Positions 1-13,069 are shown, numbered from the stretch's first letter. The stretch is 64,000 nucleotides of DNA from Todiramphus chloris collaris (GCA_025345505.1 JANVCC010000010.1:41082660-41146659), one strand, 5' to 3'. Made by a program: numbers and translations. Notes: generated by a model from the sequence alone, not told the origin.

Positions 1-3000
1 CAGATTACATAATTTAGGAAACTAAAATGCATTTTGACAATTAAATACCAAAGCTGAAAGAAAGGGCACCTGGTAACTGCTATTTTACAAAATTAAGCAT
101 TTACATGGTGACACATAACTAGCACTAATGATTTTGTCGTGTCATAAATGGATGGCTCTGAAAGAACAACGCAGCAGACAAAATATATATTACCTGTATG
201 ACCAAACCCAAGGACTTACTGAACTAAGTCATTTAAACTAGTGAACTCAATTTTAGCACTGATAATTCAATGCTCCTTAAATGTGTCCAGCTAGTCCCTT
301 GTTCTGAACTCTAGAAGCACTATGAAAAGACATACACAGGCTGAAAAAAGACTCTGAAGTGTAACTGTTAATTCAGATTTGCTGTTCCACTCATGTAAGC
401 TACATACAATAAAGATATGTGGCTTCTGTACAGCAGTCCCTGAGCTACCAGAAGTAATTGGGTGGCAGAATGAATAATTTAGCTCCGTCATTACCACATT
501 CTTCATATAACTGTAATGATCTTTGGTGCACCCTGTCTCTGCTTATCCAGGTCAAGCTAATGGCACTGTATCAGACTAGTGGTACTGACTCTTGATTTTT
601 TCTGGGGAAAATTATGCTGGAGGCAAAATCTCACATCTTAACTGAACTAACATTACAGAGCAAATGTATTTTTCATCTAGAGGAAAAAAATAAATCTAAA
701 AGCTATGTAAAAAAATTTCATTGTCTTATTAGTAATTGCTGTGGTTAATCTCATTCTTACTTAATATCTTTTTATTACTGCTTTTGTGGTCCCAATGTGT
801 CTGAAATCCTTTATAAATAGTTTTCTTGTAAAAACAAATTATCTTACCAAGTGTAAAATTATACTGCTTGTTTGAGAGCTGGTTAATACCTTGTTTCAGA
901 CTACTAGCCTATTTAACAAAATATATCCACACACAGTAAATTTCATCTCTAGCTTAGGGGTTTCTGATGTTAAAGAACATGTTCAGACTTACTATGTGTT
1001 CAAGTAAGTGATGTTTTTTAGTTTCTGTCCTGAATATAGTGTTAAGCATGTGAAGTGTTTTCACAATTTTGACTTCTGGGCCTGCAATTCATTCTTCCAT
1101 AAACCACTGTCTTTAGAAGATAAGATGGCCAACCAAGATTCAGCTGAACTTTGGTTGCAGTGACTGTGCAGAATATTACACTCAAGAATTATGATTTAAT
1201 TGCAAGCAAAGACATTCAGTAGGATACCATATTCCCTGTTGTAATGTTCTCTGAATTTGGATAAAACCCTCGGACAAAGTGGCTAATCAGAATGGAGGGA
1301 GGCCTCCTCCCTTTCTGGTGTGGAGCAGCTGCTAGCAATAAAACCCAAGTGTCTATTTGTAGCTGCAGGTCAACAAAGTGGTTACTTCACATACAAGATG
1401 ATACGCTATAGCATACTTTATAGGGCATGCTGGAAGAAATTTTTCATACTGGAAAAGGATCAGTATCATTCATCTGTTACCATCCCTTGCTGTATACCAG
1501 AATCAAACAGGTAATTTTTAAAATTAAATATTACATTATCTTTCCAGGTGTCAAGATATTTGTGGGGTTTTTGTACTATGCACTAATCAAAATGTAAAAT
1601 ATAGGAAACTCAATATGAACCTTAAAACAAATATTTATGCTTTAAAGGCCATGTGGTAGTGAAACTTTCTGCCTAAGGACACAGTATGATAAGCTGAAAT
1701 TACACATATATGCATAGAAACCTCCATACTTTCTCAAGAATGCTGAGTCCTGTTCTTGTCCTTCATCTTGGGGAGGAAGATAAAGAGAAGAAGGGGTTTC
1801 TGGTTCCTTTGGTAAAGGAACCGAAAAAAAAAAAAAAATCCCCTTGTTGACGATTCTCTCCCCTCAGTATAGTTAGTAGACCTGCTGAATATCAAACCAC
1901 AGCTGGTCAGGAAGTTTCCAGATAACAAGGCTGTCCTTTTAAGCCAAAATGACACACCAAAGAATACCAGAGTAAATAAACTTTGGATGTACCACAAGGA
2001 GAGGATGTTTCTGGCCTTTTTCCCTGCCAGATCACCAGGCAGCTGCTTCAGAACCAGAACTGCAAAGGTCCACATCTCTGGTGAAGTTCTGTTCAGGAGC
2101 CACAGCATGAAGCTTCTTGCTGCAGAGCCAAGGATGCTCATTACAGAGATTCAGCTCCTAGCTCCCTGGGCAGCCCTGAATGTTCCCACTGCAGCCAGTG
2201 TGGGTATGGTTTCCTGATATCCCTCTGATGGTGAGAAAATACCCGCGCTACCCTCAAGCCCCATGGAACAACACCTCCTAAAGCTGAAGGTGGTCTAAAA
2301 ATTGTTACGATGTGAGGAATGGGCAGGGGACAAAGCAGATGGTTGCACTGATCAGTTCCAGACAATATGAGCAAAACCACTTACACTTGCTGGAACTAAA
2401 GCATGGAGCATTTCTTTCTAGTGGAATTTTTTAGATAAGCTTTTACAGAAATTGTTCCAAACACAAACAGGCACTCACACAGAGGAATTTCCTGTAAAGG
2501 TCATTTTTGTATGAAACCAGCTTTTTGATGTTAGCACAGGTTCCCTGTTTAGGCTGCAGTGGCAATGTGAGCAGCAGAGTGGTGTCGGATTTGCTTTGCT
2601 AAGGCAGACATTGCGGCATGCTCTGGGAACTGCCATTCCCAGAGCAGGGAAGACATGTGCTCAGACAGCTCCAAGCACTTGGGTTTCAGCCTTTTTTTTT
2701 TCTCTTGGTTGCTGTTTAAGGCAGAAAAATAGCTGCTGACACCATCATAGGTCTTTTCTCTCCCTTCGCTTTTTGCCTTCTCTCCTCTCTGTCCCTCTGT
2801 CCTTTAACACATCCCTTCTTCCTCTTTTGCCTTTATGTACGTGTTCCTCTTCTCTCTGCTGTTCCCATTGAGATTCAGTTTGGCTCCCCTTCTCTCCCTG
2901 GCACGTTTCACTTATCCATCCCCTCACTCCCCAGAAGGCTACTTGCTTCACAGAGCGTGCAAGGACAGCATTGTGTCCCTTTCTGGCTCTGAACGCTGAG

Positions 3001-3774
3001 CATATGCTGTCACAGCTGAGCAGTATGCAGCGATAGTGATCCAGCCAGCGACATCCCCTCCCAGTCGCTGCCTGAGCTCTGGCTGTTCTGCCAGCACTTT
3101 GGTAAGACCCGTTGCAGCAGTAGAGGAGGACAGCAGGCTCTGGGAAGAAGCCGCGTACCTTTCCCGTGGCAATATGTTTGCAGTGAAAAAGCCGAATGAC
3201 TTGCAAGTTTGTGGCTGCTCAGTGCTCCTGTCTAGTTCTATGTACTACACTCTCTGTCAACCAAGAAATATTGAGTTAAAAACAACCTTTCACTTTTTTC
3301 TGGTACTCTGCCAAAACTAAGTAGGTCTTATTTTGTAGCCTAGAGGAAGACTCTGTGGGATGTAAGGTGGGTGACACACAGTAAGTTAGGATATAGGGAA
3401 GTGGGAGCAGAGGCTCCAAAACTCTTTAGCCCTCAGACTAAGTCTTTTCAAAGGAATTTTATTATCTTTACTGCTTGCCAGAGGACAAGAAGAATATCTG
3501 CACTGCTGCTTCTGTGACCAAGAAAGGTGAATTTTTACTGTAATAAAAAAAAAGGTGGGATTTCAATTCAGTTTCAGAAAGTACAAGAAGAAACATCTTC
3601 TCTTGAAACTGAACCAAAGTCTCACTGGCAATTTGGAAGAAAATAAAATATAGAAATAGTCATGTTACTATAGTGATATGTGTTAAGTAGTCTTTAGCTC
3701 TGGGCAAACACAGAAAACATTTTTCCTTAGCTGTCACTGGAGTTACAATAATCAGATAATATTATTTAGTTCTT
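1..3774. other. Unique non-coding DNA, no gene seen
   Basis: No exon, RNA gene or recognised transposon could be supported here. Open frames are short and show no domain or plausible splice structure. The block from about 2880 to 3200 is richer in G, C and CpG than its surroundings and follows a pyrimidine-rich stretch (about 2745-2900). It could be an unrecognised regulatory site or non-coding exon, but nothing in it decides this. A short A-run lies at about 1825-1838. Confidence 0.6.
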
Positions 3775-3890
3775 GTTTAGTGCTTTTGAAACATCACCTC
3801 AAAGTACTTTACAAAGGTCACGATGAGCATTATTGTTAAGGAATAAATGGGAAAGTGATCTCATTAATGGCAGCAGGGTGCAGATGACAG
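3775..3890 (+). repeat. Old MIR-like SINE trace
   Basis: The text 'CTCAAAGTACTTTACAAA' followed by 'AGCATTATTGTTAAGGAATAAATGGG' in decayed form resembles the core of ancient amniote MIR-type SINEs, whose consensus runs roughly 'CTCAAAGCGCTTTACAAA ... CATTATCCCCATTTTACAGATGGGG'. The order and spacing of the two blocks agree. Divergence is high, as expected for an element that predates birds. A chance match cannot be excluded by eye, and both ends are approximate. Confidence 0.4.
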
Positions 3891-6800
3891 TATAACACAG
3901 CTTCATGCATAGACCTGTGTCTCAAGGTGCTGCTTATGAAGAAAGCCCTAGAACTGATTAACATTCCTATCATCCCTTATTTAGGAGAGGGAAGTATATA
4001 ATACACAAGCTTCAGAACAACTTTTGAACTGTTATAAGATACTACTTTCAATAACTGAAAAAGAAGCTGTTGGGAAAGCCTTTTATAGACGCATAATTGT
4101 TCCTAGAAAACACAAAATATTTTGACATCTGTGAGAACATATGCAATCATATGTTCACATACAGAGAAAGAGGGAAAAGGAATCAGTGGATCTGGGGACT
4201 CACAAGGCTGATGATGCTACCTAAGTGATGAAGGAGCCCGAATTCTATTTTCTGTAGTGACTTCAGAGTATTTGAGTAAACTTCGTATTATCCCTCAATA
4301 GTCTTTACAGTTATGGTAGTTTGTGACAGTTTTCCTCAAAATCTCTATTCTTAGGGCTAAATGTGACAAGGGTAAGCTTTTCAGCTTAGCGTTCCCAATA
4401 GCATTTATGTCTCTGAATTCCAAATTTCAGTTCTCCCAATTATCTGAGCTTGGAGGACTCCATGGCTTGGTAAAGCAGTGATTTCCTGTGTGCCTTTGAG
4501 AAGCAGAGGAGATTAATCACCTCATATACTGTGATCTAATGTTATGTCTGCAAATGAGATTTCCAGGCAACTACTAGACATATGTTTTTGGATCCTGTAT
4601 TTTTAGTTTGATAACAGTAATCTTAGATATAACTCATTTACAGACTAGTCTAGTCCAGCCAAAAGACTCCATTTTGTTAGGACGCAGATGTTCTGGTAGC
4701 TGCAGCAGCTTCTGTAACTCCATTAAACATGCTCAGCCTTACTTTTCTCAGGAGATGGCAGCATCAGCATTCCTGGGATGGCTGAAATAATTTCCTTTTA
4801 CTTTGGGGGGCAAGAGGTGCAAAGCAATAGTTACATGAGAAATGACTCCTCCTTCCCCCTGAAAAATCCTCCTGGCAGCCCTGTGGAGTGTTGTGCTTAG
4901 AAATACAGACCTGGAAGTGTTTCACGCAATGCAAGTGCTGGTTGAAGTGGTACAGCTAAAGAAATATTAAAGCTAGACCTTACCTGATTGTATCTAGGTA
5001 ACCCAAAACAAATGCTTCCTTTTGAGTCAACTGAACAAAGGCACTTAAAGTAGTGCAATGGCAGGGTAGCACCATTTCATGTCACTTCTACCAACTTGCC
5101 TACAAATGTCCCCTCTGTAGATGGAGCAGAGGGCTGAAGAAGAAATGTGAGAACAGACTGACAGTGCTTGTGGTGAGCAGGATTTCACTTTGCCATGGGA
5201 GATGCAGGGGAGACAAGGGAGGAAAAAGCAGAGGGGCAATAATACGGCAGAAGCAGGTAGGGGGTAGAGAAGGCTATTTTATGTTTTAAACTGTATGTTT
5301 TTCTGATGCTATATTAAGAGAATCTTGAGCACTTATGTATGATGATAAACATCTGTTATGTCCTGTTTGTACTGTAATCCTTCCCCCCCCAGGGAGGAAC
5401 AGGGGCAGAAGAACATTTTTTTTTCTGAAGACATTTCCATTTGTCTTGCTTTAAATACCTGTGCTGCTGTGAGACTGAAGAGGTCAGAGGTGGGTTTTAG
5501 GCAGCAGTAGGTGAGGAGTTCCATCACAGTGTGAAGATCCCACCAGGGCTTTCATGGGCAGGACCCACCCTGCTCACAGAGGTCTTGGGCACCAAATGTA
5601 CAGAGATATTGAAGATTATCTTCCTTTCACGTGTACAGAGTGGGGTTTTTTTAATATAACTTCACATAACTTCTCAAGCATTTTGATTCTATCAACATGT
5701 TTAGCTTTCTTCTATATGTTATGGCAAGAATGTATGGAGCTCAGAGGTTTGCTCCATATACAGCATCCTGGCTTGCTGACAAAAGTAGATAGAGTGCTCC
5801 ATGTTACCTGGGGTTTTGTAGGGCTGTTGACTTCATGCTCAAATATATCACAGGTCCAGCTGACAGATAAAAAAAGCAAGAATAACCATCACTTTGCTCT
5901 TACCTTCTTTTTGCCAGTTGTAATTTGTGTTCCATTTCAGCCTGCCACTTTTCATTGGTGTTTTGATCACATCTAAGTATGAGATGATACTGGTGACAAT
6001 GATATAATTACCTGTGTGGCAAAAGATGAACTATATGTATTGTTTACATGTGGACTATTCTTGGTTAGGAAAAAAAATAAAAACAAAAGGGTCTCTGATA
6101 ATTAATGTAATGGCTACTCAAAAAATACCAAACCAAGACCAACACAATAAAAAGCACCAAACCCCAAACAAACAAAAGAACTAAACAAAGAAGACAATAA
6201 TGTTGTGTTTCTTCCTATTCAGTTCATCCACCCTGGTAGGAATCTCACCTAGGCAAGAAAGTTTTCCTACATAAAGACAATGACTTGTCTCAGATCCACA
6301 GCCAGTCCCTCCATCCATTTATTCTGCCTTGAGTAGGCTGTAGGTTGCTCTGAGCCAAGATTGGTGCTCAGATACTGAGCTAGCCTTGAGGGTACTTGAG
6401 TTCATCAGGCAGGAGGGGTGGGGTGGAAAAAGGAATTGCAGATAACCCACATATGCCTCAATGTGGAGAAACTTGTACAGTGTTTGAGTTACTTATTCAG
6501 GTGCTTGGGATGCTAAGTAGTTAAAGTGTTCCTTCAGAGAAGCACTTCTGCCTTTCCTCCCAATACTCCTAATAGCGCCAGCTCCTTGAAAGGTCAAGGT
6601 AGGTGACTTTTGAGGATATAACATAAATACATTTTCTAAAATTATACATATTACCCCTCTCTAGAACAGGTATGTCAAGGGCTAAACTTGACACCATGAT
6701 GTTTCTGTGGCAGCTGAAGAGCTATCACTTAAGAAAGCCACAGCTAGGACTGTGATAACAATTATCTGTATGGCAGAAGGAACAGGAGAGTCTACAAAAG

Positions 6801-7189
6801 CAGAAGTAATGTGTAGGAGCAGCAGTCCTTATCTAAAAACTAGGGATAGTTTTTTAATTGCCTTTCCCATCACATCTTTCTGATTTCAAATAGTCAATGG
6901 TGCGGAGACGTGAGTGGATTCTGTTGTTTCCAGGTGACATAGCTGAAACCTGTCTGGATCTAGTTGTCTCACTGCATCTGAGAAACAGAGGTTAATAGTA
7001 ATAGAGGAAAGTTTTTGAGATACTAGTTTAGAGAATTCTGAAATACTTCCTCTTACAGAGCTGCTCTCAATTGTCAGGATATTTTACATACTTTTCTGTC
7101 TTAGAAGTAAAAACTGAGCAAGATCACTTCCCACCTAAAGCAGTAGGTTGTAGGTTGAGGAAGCTGCATACGGATCAGAATGAGGGTGA
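3891..7189. other. Unique non-coding DNA, no gene seen
   Basis: Nothing here is recognisable as a gene or transposon. The longest open stretch, about 140 codons at 5554-5976, has no domain, no biased composition and no credible splice sites, so I do not call it coding. A C8 run lies at about 5385-5392, and an A-rich, AC-biased stretch at about 6120-6200. Confidence 0.55.
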
Positions 7190-7372
7190 TGAAACACTGG
7201 AAGAGCTTGTCAACAGATGTTGTGGATTTCCATCCTTGCAGATGTTCAGAACTTGAAAGGATATGACCATGAGCAACCTGCTCCAACTGTGAAGTTAGGC
7301 CTGCTTTGAGCAAGGGGGATCAGTTGATGCAACCTTCAGAAGTCACTTCCAAACTTAGTTATTCTGTGATAC
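7190..7372 (+). mobile_element. CR1 LINE, 3' fragment (old)
   Basis: This is a 5'-truncated chicken-repeat-1 non-LTR retrotransposon in plus orientation. It follows the CR1 3' end in order: a decayed 'GAACAGGTTGCCCAGAGAGG'-type block, then 'TCCATCCTTG(C/G)AGATGTTCA', 'GAGCAACCTGCTCCAA', 'TTTGAGCAAGGGGGAT', and finally 'TTATTCTGTGAT', the 3' octamer-type terminus. CR1 copies normally keep the 3' end and lose the 5' end during target-primed reverse transcription, which fits this 183-bp remnant. It is more diverged from the familiar CR1 pattern than the copy near 9.1 kb, so it is probably older. It has no coding capacity. Confidence 0.85.
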
Positions 7373-9086
7373 TAGGAAAGAATGTTCATAAAAGAAACTG
7401 AGGAATCAAGTCTGGCTCCATAAAAAGTGCCTTTAATTTAGTAAAATTAAACACTGCAGCTAGCTGCAGGCAACTGAAACTCTGCTCTGAAGAGAACATG
7501 TGGGAGTAGCCACAACTCTTGTGTATGCTGCCTTTCAGTATCTCTTCACTACCGTCCACTAGAAAAACTCCCAGATAATCTCCCCATCTCCTGAAGAAAA
7601 GCATCTGCTCTTTGCTATAATCCACCATCTGCAGCTCAGGTGATCTCTTTACCAGATTTCAAGCTTTATTGCAAGACATACTGATTGCTCCTCATGGTCA
7701 AAGCTACTGATATTGCCTGATTATTTAAAGGTGTGTGAGGTGGATGAGTGAACTTCTAACAGAATTGTTCGACATTAAGAGTTTACAGTTAAATTTAGTG
7801 ACTGTGATAGATGAGAGCCTGACAGTTTTATAGACTCATGCTCTAGTAACATGCCGCATTTAAGAGCGGCAACATCTAGGATAATCACTGTTTATTATGA
7901 TTATTAACGACCTGGAAACGGGTTGAACCTTGAGACGTCAGCACTCACAGGTAATAGCATTACTTGGATTGTAACGTTTGAAAGTGGTCCCTTCCAGACT
8001 GTGGAAGTGATAAGATCTTCAGAGGCCTTAAAACAAACAAAAAAAAAAAAAAAAAAGGAGGAAAGAAAGAAAGGACACATAATGGCAAATGAAAAATGCA
8101 TTAGCAAATGTAAGTAATTCAGCTTTTAATAAACACGTGGAATTATTCATACACTTGCTAGGTTCTCAATTAATTGTAAATACTTGGCCATCTGTGAAAA
8201 AACCTCTGCATACTTCACAGTGGTGATTCAAAAGGCATATGCTTTGCTGGGAGATCTGAAGAAAGGAATTGAAAATAACACTTGGGGTATTATATGAATA
8301 AACATTTTGTATTCAGCTAGTATGATGATGATCCCAATTCAAAAAGAATAGTAGAAGAACAAAATTATTAACAGCATGTGAGTGGAAGTGAGATAGCCTG
8401 GGAATTCTTGGCAAAGAAATTATCAGAAGTAGGTATAGGCATATTGTAAGTCCTGAACAATAATAGAGAACAACAAATTAATGCTTTTAATTTCCTGTTT
8501 CTGTGCTACAAGCGGGGAAGGAGGAGGACAACCAGTGAATCACATTGAGTTAATAACCTGATGCTGTTGATAGACAGGATGTATTACACAAACACAGCTG
8601 GTCAAAGGATCTGAGCCACAAGCGACCAAGGGTCAGGATAAAGAAACGTGTCTGAAAAAAGGAGGCTCCCAATTGCAGAAGGCCCACGTACAGTTATTGT
8701 GAACTGCTGAAACACGATGGTGACAGTCCCGCAACATGAACATCATCACTAGACATATAGCTGAGTATTGGTCTCTATGTCCTTTTATTGGTTCTGAATG
8801 AAAATGACTGACCTACCCATAGCAAGAAAGGGCAAAGCTAGAAGTTAAACCAGTATTTTTTACTGTTCCTCTGAAAAGTTATACAAGCATAACGAAGCAC
8901 AGCTCTTATACAGGCCATTAAAGAATGCAAAGCCTGTATGTGTCTCCACCTGCTACTCCTGGACCATGTGCTCCACAGGAGAACTGTTGTCTTAGTGGAG
9001 ATGAAAATAGTCCCCTCCCGTCTGTGTCCTTGCCACACAGCTCACCAACAGATAGATATCTAAAGATGATCGTATATATGATGATC
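7373..9086. other. Unique non-coding DNA between CR1 copies
   Basis: No gene was recognised. It includes an A-run of about 18 (8039-8056) next to purine-rich sequence. The area 7440-7630 holds short open frames on the minus strand without any domain. The 1.7 kb otherwise looks like ordinary intergenic or intronic DNA. Confidence 0.55.
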
Positions 9087-9600
9087 AGATATCTCTGGAG
9101 CCCTCAACACAGGAAAGACATGGACCTGATGGAGCGGGTCCAGAGAAGGGCCACAAAGATGATCAGAGGGCTGGAACACCTCTCCAACAAGGACAGGCTG
9201 AGGGAGCTGGGGTTGTTCAGCCTGGAGAAGAGAAGCCTCTGGGGAGACCTACTAGCAATGTTCCAGTACCTTAAGGAGGCCTACAGGCTGGAAGAGGGGC
9301 TGTTTAAGAGGGCCTGTAGTGAAAGAACAAGGGGTAATGGGTTTAAATTAGAGAAGAGTAAATTTAGATTGGGTATCAGGAAGAAGTTCTTTACATTGAG
9401 AGTCGTAGAACAGTGGAATGGACTGCCCAGGGAGGTGGTTGAGGCCCTATCCCTGGAGATATTCAAGGTGAGGTTGGACAAGACTCTGAGCAGCCTGGTC
9501 TTGTTGAGGGTATCCCTGCTCACTGCAGGGGAGCTGGATTAGATGACCTTTGGAGGTCCCTTCCAGCCCTAGCCGTTCTAGGATTCTAGGATTCTATGAT
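9087..9600 (+). mobile_element. CR1 LINE, 3' fragment (well preserved)
   Basis: This is the best-preserved transposon of the window, a 5'-truncated CR1 non-LTR retrotransposon of about 514 bp in plus orientation. It starts near 'CTGGAGCCCTCAACACAGG' and continues through the standard CR1 blocks: 'ATGGACCTGATGGAGCGGGT', 'AAGATGATCAGAGGGCTGGA', 'TTGTTCAGCCTGGAGAAGAG', 'TTCTTTACATTGAGAGT' and 'GATGACCTTTGGAGGTCCC'. It ends in the CR1 terminal repeats, 'TTCTAGGA' twice and then 'TTCTATGAT'. The 3' end is complete and the 5' end is missing, as is usual for CR1. It encodes the C-terminus of the ORF2 polyprotein (see the separate entry). CR1 is the dominant repeat of bird genomes, and this copy is the main evidence for an avian source. 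The open frame and close match to the family pattern suggest a younger age than the other copies. Confidence 0.95.
9117..9542 (+). pseudogene. CR1 ORF2 C-terminal remnant
   Basis: One frame stays open through the CR1 fragment and reads as the C-terminal end of the CR1 ORF2 protein, downstream of its reverse transcriptase domain. Characteristic stretches are 'MDLMERVQRRATKMIRGLEH', 'RELGLFSLEKRSLWGDL', 'SERTRGNGFKLEKSKFRLGI', 'RKKFFTLRVVEQWNGLPREV' and 'LSLEIFKVRLDKTL'. The endonuclease and polymerase motifs (including YADD) lie in the lost 5' part, so this cannot be a working enzyme. The frame happens to stay open upstream to about 8925 in sequence that does not look like CR1, so an automatic annotation could wrongly call a 205-residue gene here. 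It is a LINE fossil, not a host gene. Confidence 0.9.
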
Positions 9601-10219
9601 CAAATCTCCTCTTGCTGTGACATGAGACTTTTGATTTTGTGGCATGGTTGATTTAAATGGGGAAAAAAAAAAATTAGTTCAACTCTGATAACACAAAGGC
9701 AGCCAGAATTCACACCACCTGTTTTCCCCTGGTGCTTTTGTGTAGTTCTTGACTGGGTAGACTTTGGCAGCAGAAATGCACTTTTCTCTACACAGCAGGT
9801 GGTTTTAGCCACAGTCTTCAACTTTATTTAGCAGTTATTACAGAAAATCAGATCTGCTATGACTTTGTGCATGTAATATTACAGCAGTTCACTTAATTAG
9901 ACACAGAAACAAACTTTGGACTCCCAGTTGTCCTTCAGGATAGCAGGATCAACCAGAAGTCTTGTGTCCATGTCAGGTACCTAAGATTGTATTCTACCAG
10001 TTTGTTTAGTGTGGGCGTGAAGACATGGTGCAAGTAGAACTCACTGCATGCTGACTCTAGCTTGTTAAAAGCTTCACAAATAAGGGATAGTAACAAAATT
10101 GTGGTGGGTGTTTACTTGTGTTTGACACAAACTCATGACTCCAGAGAACAATTATCAGTTACTAGACCTATGCAGGCATTCTGCCACTCTTCAGAAGAAC
10201 TTTAAATTCTCAAAAGTTT
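9601..10219. other. Unique non-coding DNA, no gene seen
   Basis: This begins directly after the CR1 terminal repeats. I see a short A-run near 9662-9673 and nothing else that can be named. Confidence 0.5.
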
Positions 10220-10480
10220 CTTTCTCAAGCATGTACTCATAAACTGTGACTATGCCATCTCTTATATTGGTCATCAAGTAAGTTCTCAGTCTTTTTCAAG
10301 AATGCATTTTTTGTCTCCTTTAAACCATCTCATGGTTCTTCTCTGATCCTTTTCCGGTTTACAAGCCTCTACCCTGGCATCCGAGCTTTGGAACTAGACT
10401 GCCTATTAAAGGCAGTGGCATCAGTGCCATCTTATAAATCCATACAATTTACCCTGGTCCATATTACCTTGTGTGTGAAA
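10220..10480 (-). mobile_element. Ancient CR1/L3-like LINE trace
   Basis: Read on the plus strand, the block 'CATGGTTCTTCTCTGATCCT', 'TTTCCGGTTTACAA', 'GAGCTTTGGAACTAGACTG' and 'AGTGGCATCAGTGCCA' follows the reverse complement of old amniote CR1/L3-type elements, whose text runs 'GTGGCTCTTCTCTGAACCCTCTCCAATTTATC ... CAGAACTGGACACAGTATTCCAG'. Order and spacing match, but identity is low. This suggests an insertion older than the radiation of birds. No coding potential is left, and the ends are approximate. The match is from memory of the family, so confidence is moderate. Confidence 0.5.
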
Positions 10481-13069
10481 CCCTTGTTCATATGTTTTTA
10501 AACACGTCTAGTGTTACTCATGTCACTGTTTATCTGAATCTGAGGTCCCGTGAAAGGGTCTGGAGTTATTCAGTTTGCCTTATTCATTCCTTTTAAAGTT
10601 AATGGAATTTCTCAAGTAACTTAAGGTTGCTAATAATTGCTGTGATCCATGTTCACACAACTCTTTCAAAAAAAGTCTTCTATACAAGAATTCTGTCTTT
10701 TTCAAATTGCTGTATTGAATTCCTACAGTTTAACAAAATCTTAAGTTACTCCAGGAGAGAAAGTATGTTATCATCATATGACATAATTATACTATTTGAG
10801 ATGTTTTTGTACTGCAGATAAACATACTTCTATGTTCTGCTTTGTTTCTATGATTATTGACAATTCTATCATTTCTGTTAATTCTTAGAATTTTCTTTGT
10901 TCAGACTCTGCTTTATGAACTTTTAATTAACTCAGATTTTTCTGCAATAGACTGCTTCTCCTTTTTTCTTCCTTCTCAGTTTTCCTCTATCCCTTGCTTA
11001 TGATTCATATTGGTCAAAACGTCATAAAAGTCTTATCTTTTGAATATGTCTATAATATATATACCACCAGACATATATTTCTACGTTATATATCAATATA
11101 GACATATGTGTACACATACAGAGATACATAAATAATGTTTTCATGTATATTATTTTATTTGCATATTTTTCCACTTTGTCTCTTAACCAATTTTGTTCTG
11201 CTATTATTTTCATCTAAGTAGAGGGATTACAGTTTTTGGTGTTGATTTTAAGTTCTCAGTCATGTTCACATAGTTCTGACAAACTGCTTTTTCCAAATGA
11301 TTAATTTCCTCTACTTTGTTTTCAATATTGATAATATTGATAATATTTTTATTTCTCATTCTGTTTGCACAAAGCCAATATGAAAAGTCACGGTAACATC
11401 TGTACTGTGTGATCACATCCACATGACCACATGGATCACAGGCAGGACCTTTCTGTGATGCCAACACAACACATGTTAACACTAGTTTCTGGCTCTGTAA
11501 TCCAAACCCTTGTTATCTGTCAAGGTGAGGTCTAATACAAAGTTCCATTGTGTTGGATGAACACATCTGACTTAAGACATGAACATGCAAAGGTTAGTAT
11601 TGGCAGTGTCATGCAGAATAAAAGCCCTTGTGATAAAGTAGTATTTCCTCATGCTTCTAAATTATTAGTAGATGTGTAGGTGTATATCCTGATCTCTAGT
11701 GGTTTTGGGGTTTTTCTATATTTTAATAATCAGAAGTGAACACCAATTACAGGTCTAAGTCTTGAAATACTTGATACCTAAAAATCCAAGACACTGTTTC
11801 CCAGATATGAGACTAGTAATTTTTGACCCTGTCAAACTTATGCCCTTCAGCCCATGTTAATTCATCTGAAATTGGATCTGCCCAATAGCCCTAACATGCT
11901 GGCCATGCAAATGTTCCCATGACATCTCAGTAATACTTGCTAGGTGAAGTGTATGCCCTTTAATGAGTAATTCTGGATACTTTTGTTCATTAATTAGGTC
12001 CCTGATATTTCTCTATAGGCAATTAGAGACATTTTTTTTTTACTCCTCATGTGCTTTGATGTTTTGATTGATTTTGTTCGCAAACCTTATTTTGTCACTC
12101 AGTTCCTCTTTTCATCTTTTCCCTTTTTTGTTAAATACCTTCTATTTTGTTTAGCTAGGCTGTCCCCTCAAAGTTCTCATTATATTTACATTGATTCCAG
12201 CCAAATCATATAACCCCTTTACCTTGTGGAAGGCTAAGAAAATACACTAGCAGAAGAGACTTATATATCAGGCAAAAACCAAGCAGAACAAAAAAACCCC
12301 AAACAGTTTATCTCTTTAGGTGATAATGAAAGACAAATGAGTTCCAGGAAGACCACCACTTGTCTGTGCTTTTCCTTTAGCCTACTTCTGAGTTTCCCTG
12401 GAACAGTCTGTAGACCACAAAGATGCTATAGTGCAGCATCATTAAGCTACTGTCTTCAGTGTATCATCATTACTGATTTCACAAGCCTATTGAATCTTGA
12501 AGTACAGTAGAGGCTACACTGTAACGTAGAGGTACCCAGCCAGCCTTAAATGAAATCACTTGATATTAGTCTGCAATGACCATAGCCCTAGCAATGTAAT
12601 TTACTGGAGAAGGAGGAGACGATTATCTTCCTTTGACTTCTTTAGTGTTTGCTTTACTGCTGCCAAGACTCAAGCAAGCCTGACATTTTTTTTTTTCTTT
12701 CTTCTTCTTCTGCTTCTTTTTTGGTATCAATTCTGAAAACTTGTTCTGATACTGCAATACCTCACTGCAGACCTGTCAGTAGCTGTACTTAGACAGTGGC
12801 ACCTTGTGTCTCTGCCTTGGGGAGATAGCACACCATCTGCTGTCTCCTTGTCCTTTACAGGATGTTCTCTCAATTCCATTTGGAGAGAAGGCATCACACA
12901 AAACTGTATTCTGATCTGCAAACTTCTTTTAAACATTACATCCTTGAAACAGAAATTAATCCAAGCTATTATTTGAAAAAATTGTTTTAATATAACACTG
13001 TCATAATGACTCTTCCTTTCTTGAATCCTGATTGATTTTTAGAAAGTCTTTTGAACTTGATTTTGACTT
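10481..13069. other. AT-rich unique DNA, no gene seen
   Basis: No gene or repeat family was recognised. The area 11040-11170 is extremely AT-rich with many TATA-like words, and 11325-11350 holds a small tandem array of a 'GATAATATT' unit (two to three copies). A pyrimidine-rich stretch, mainly T with TTC triplets, lies at about 12690-12722. Confidence 0.5.

Noticed and set aside
2745-3206. 153-codon open frame on the minus strand
   Set aside because: Its C-terminal half is Arg/Glu/Lys-rich only because it reads the complement of a pyrimidine tract. The rest has no recognisable motif.
5554-5976. 140-codon open frame on the plus strand
   Set aside because: No domain, no compositional sign of coding, no splice context, and no resemblance to a known protein. 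Length alone is expected by chance in 64 kb read in six frames.
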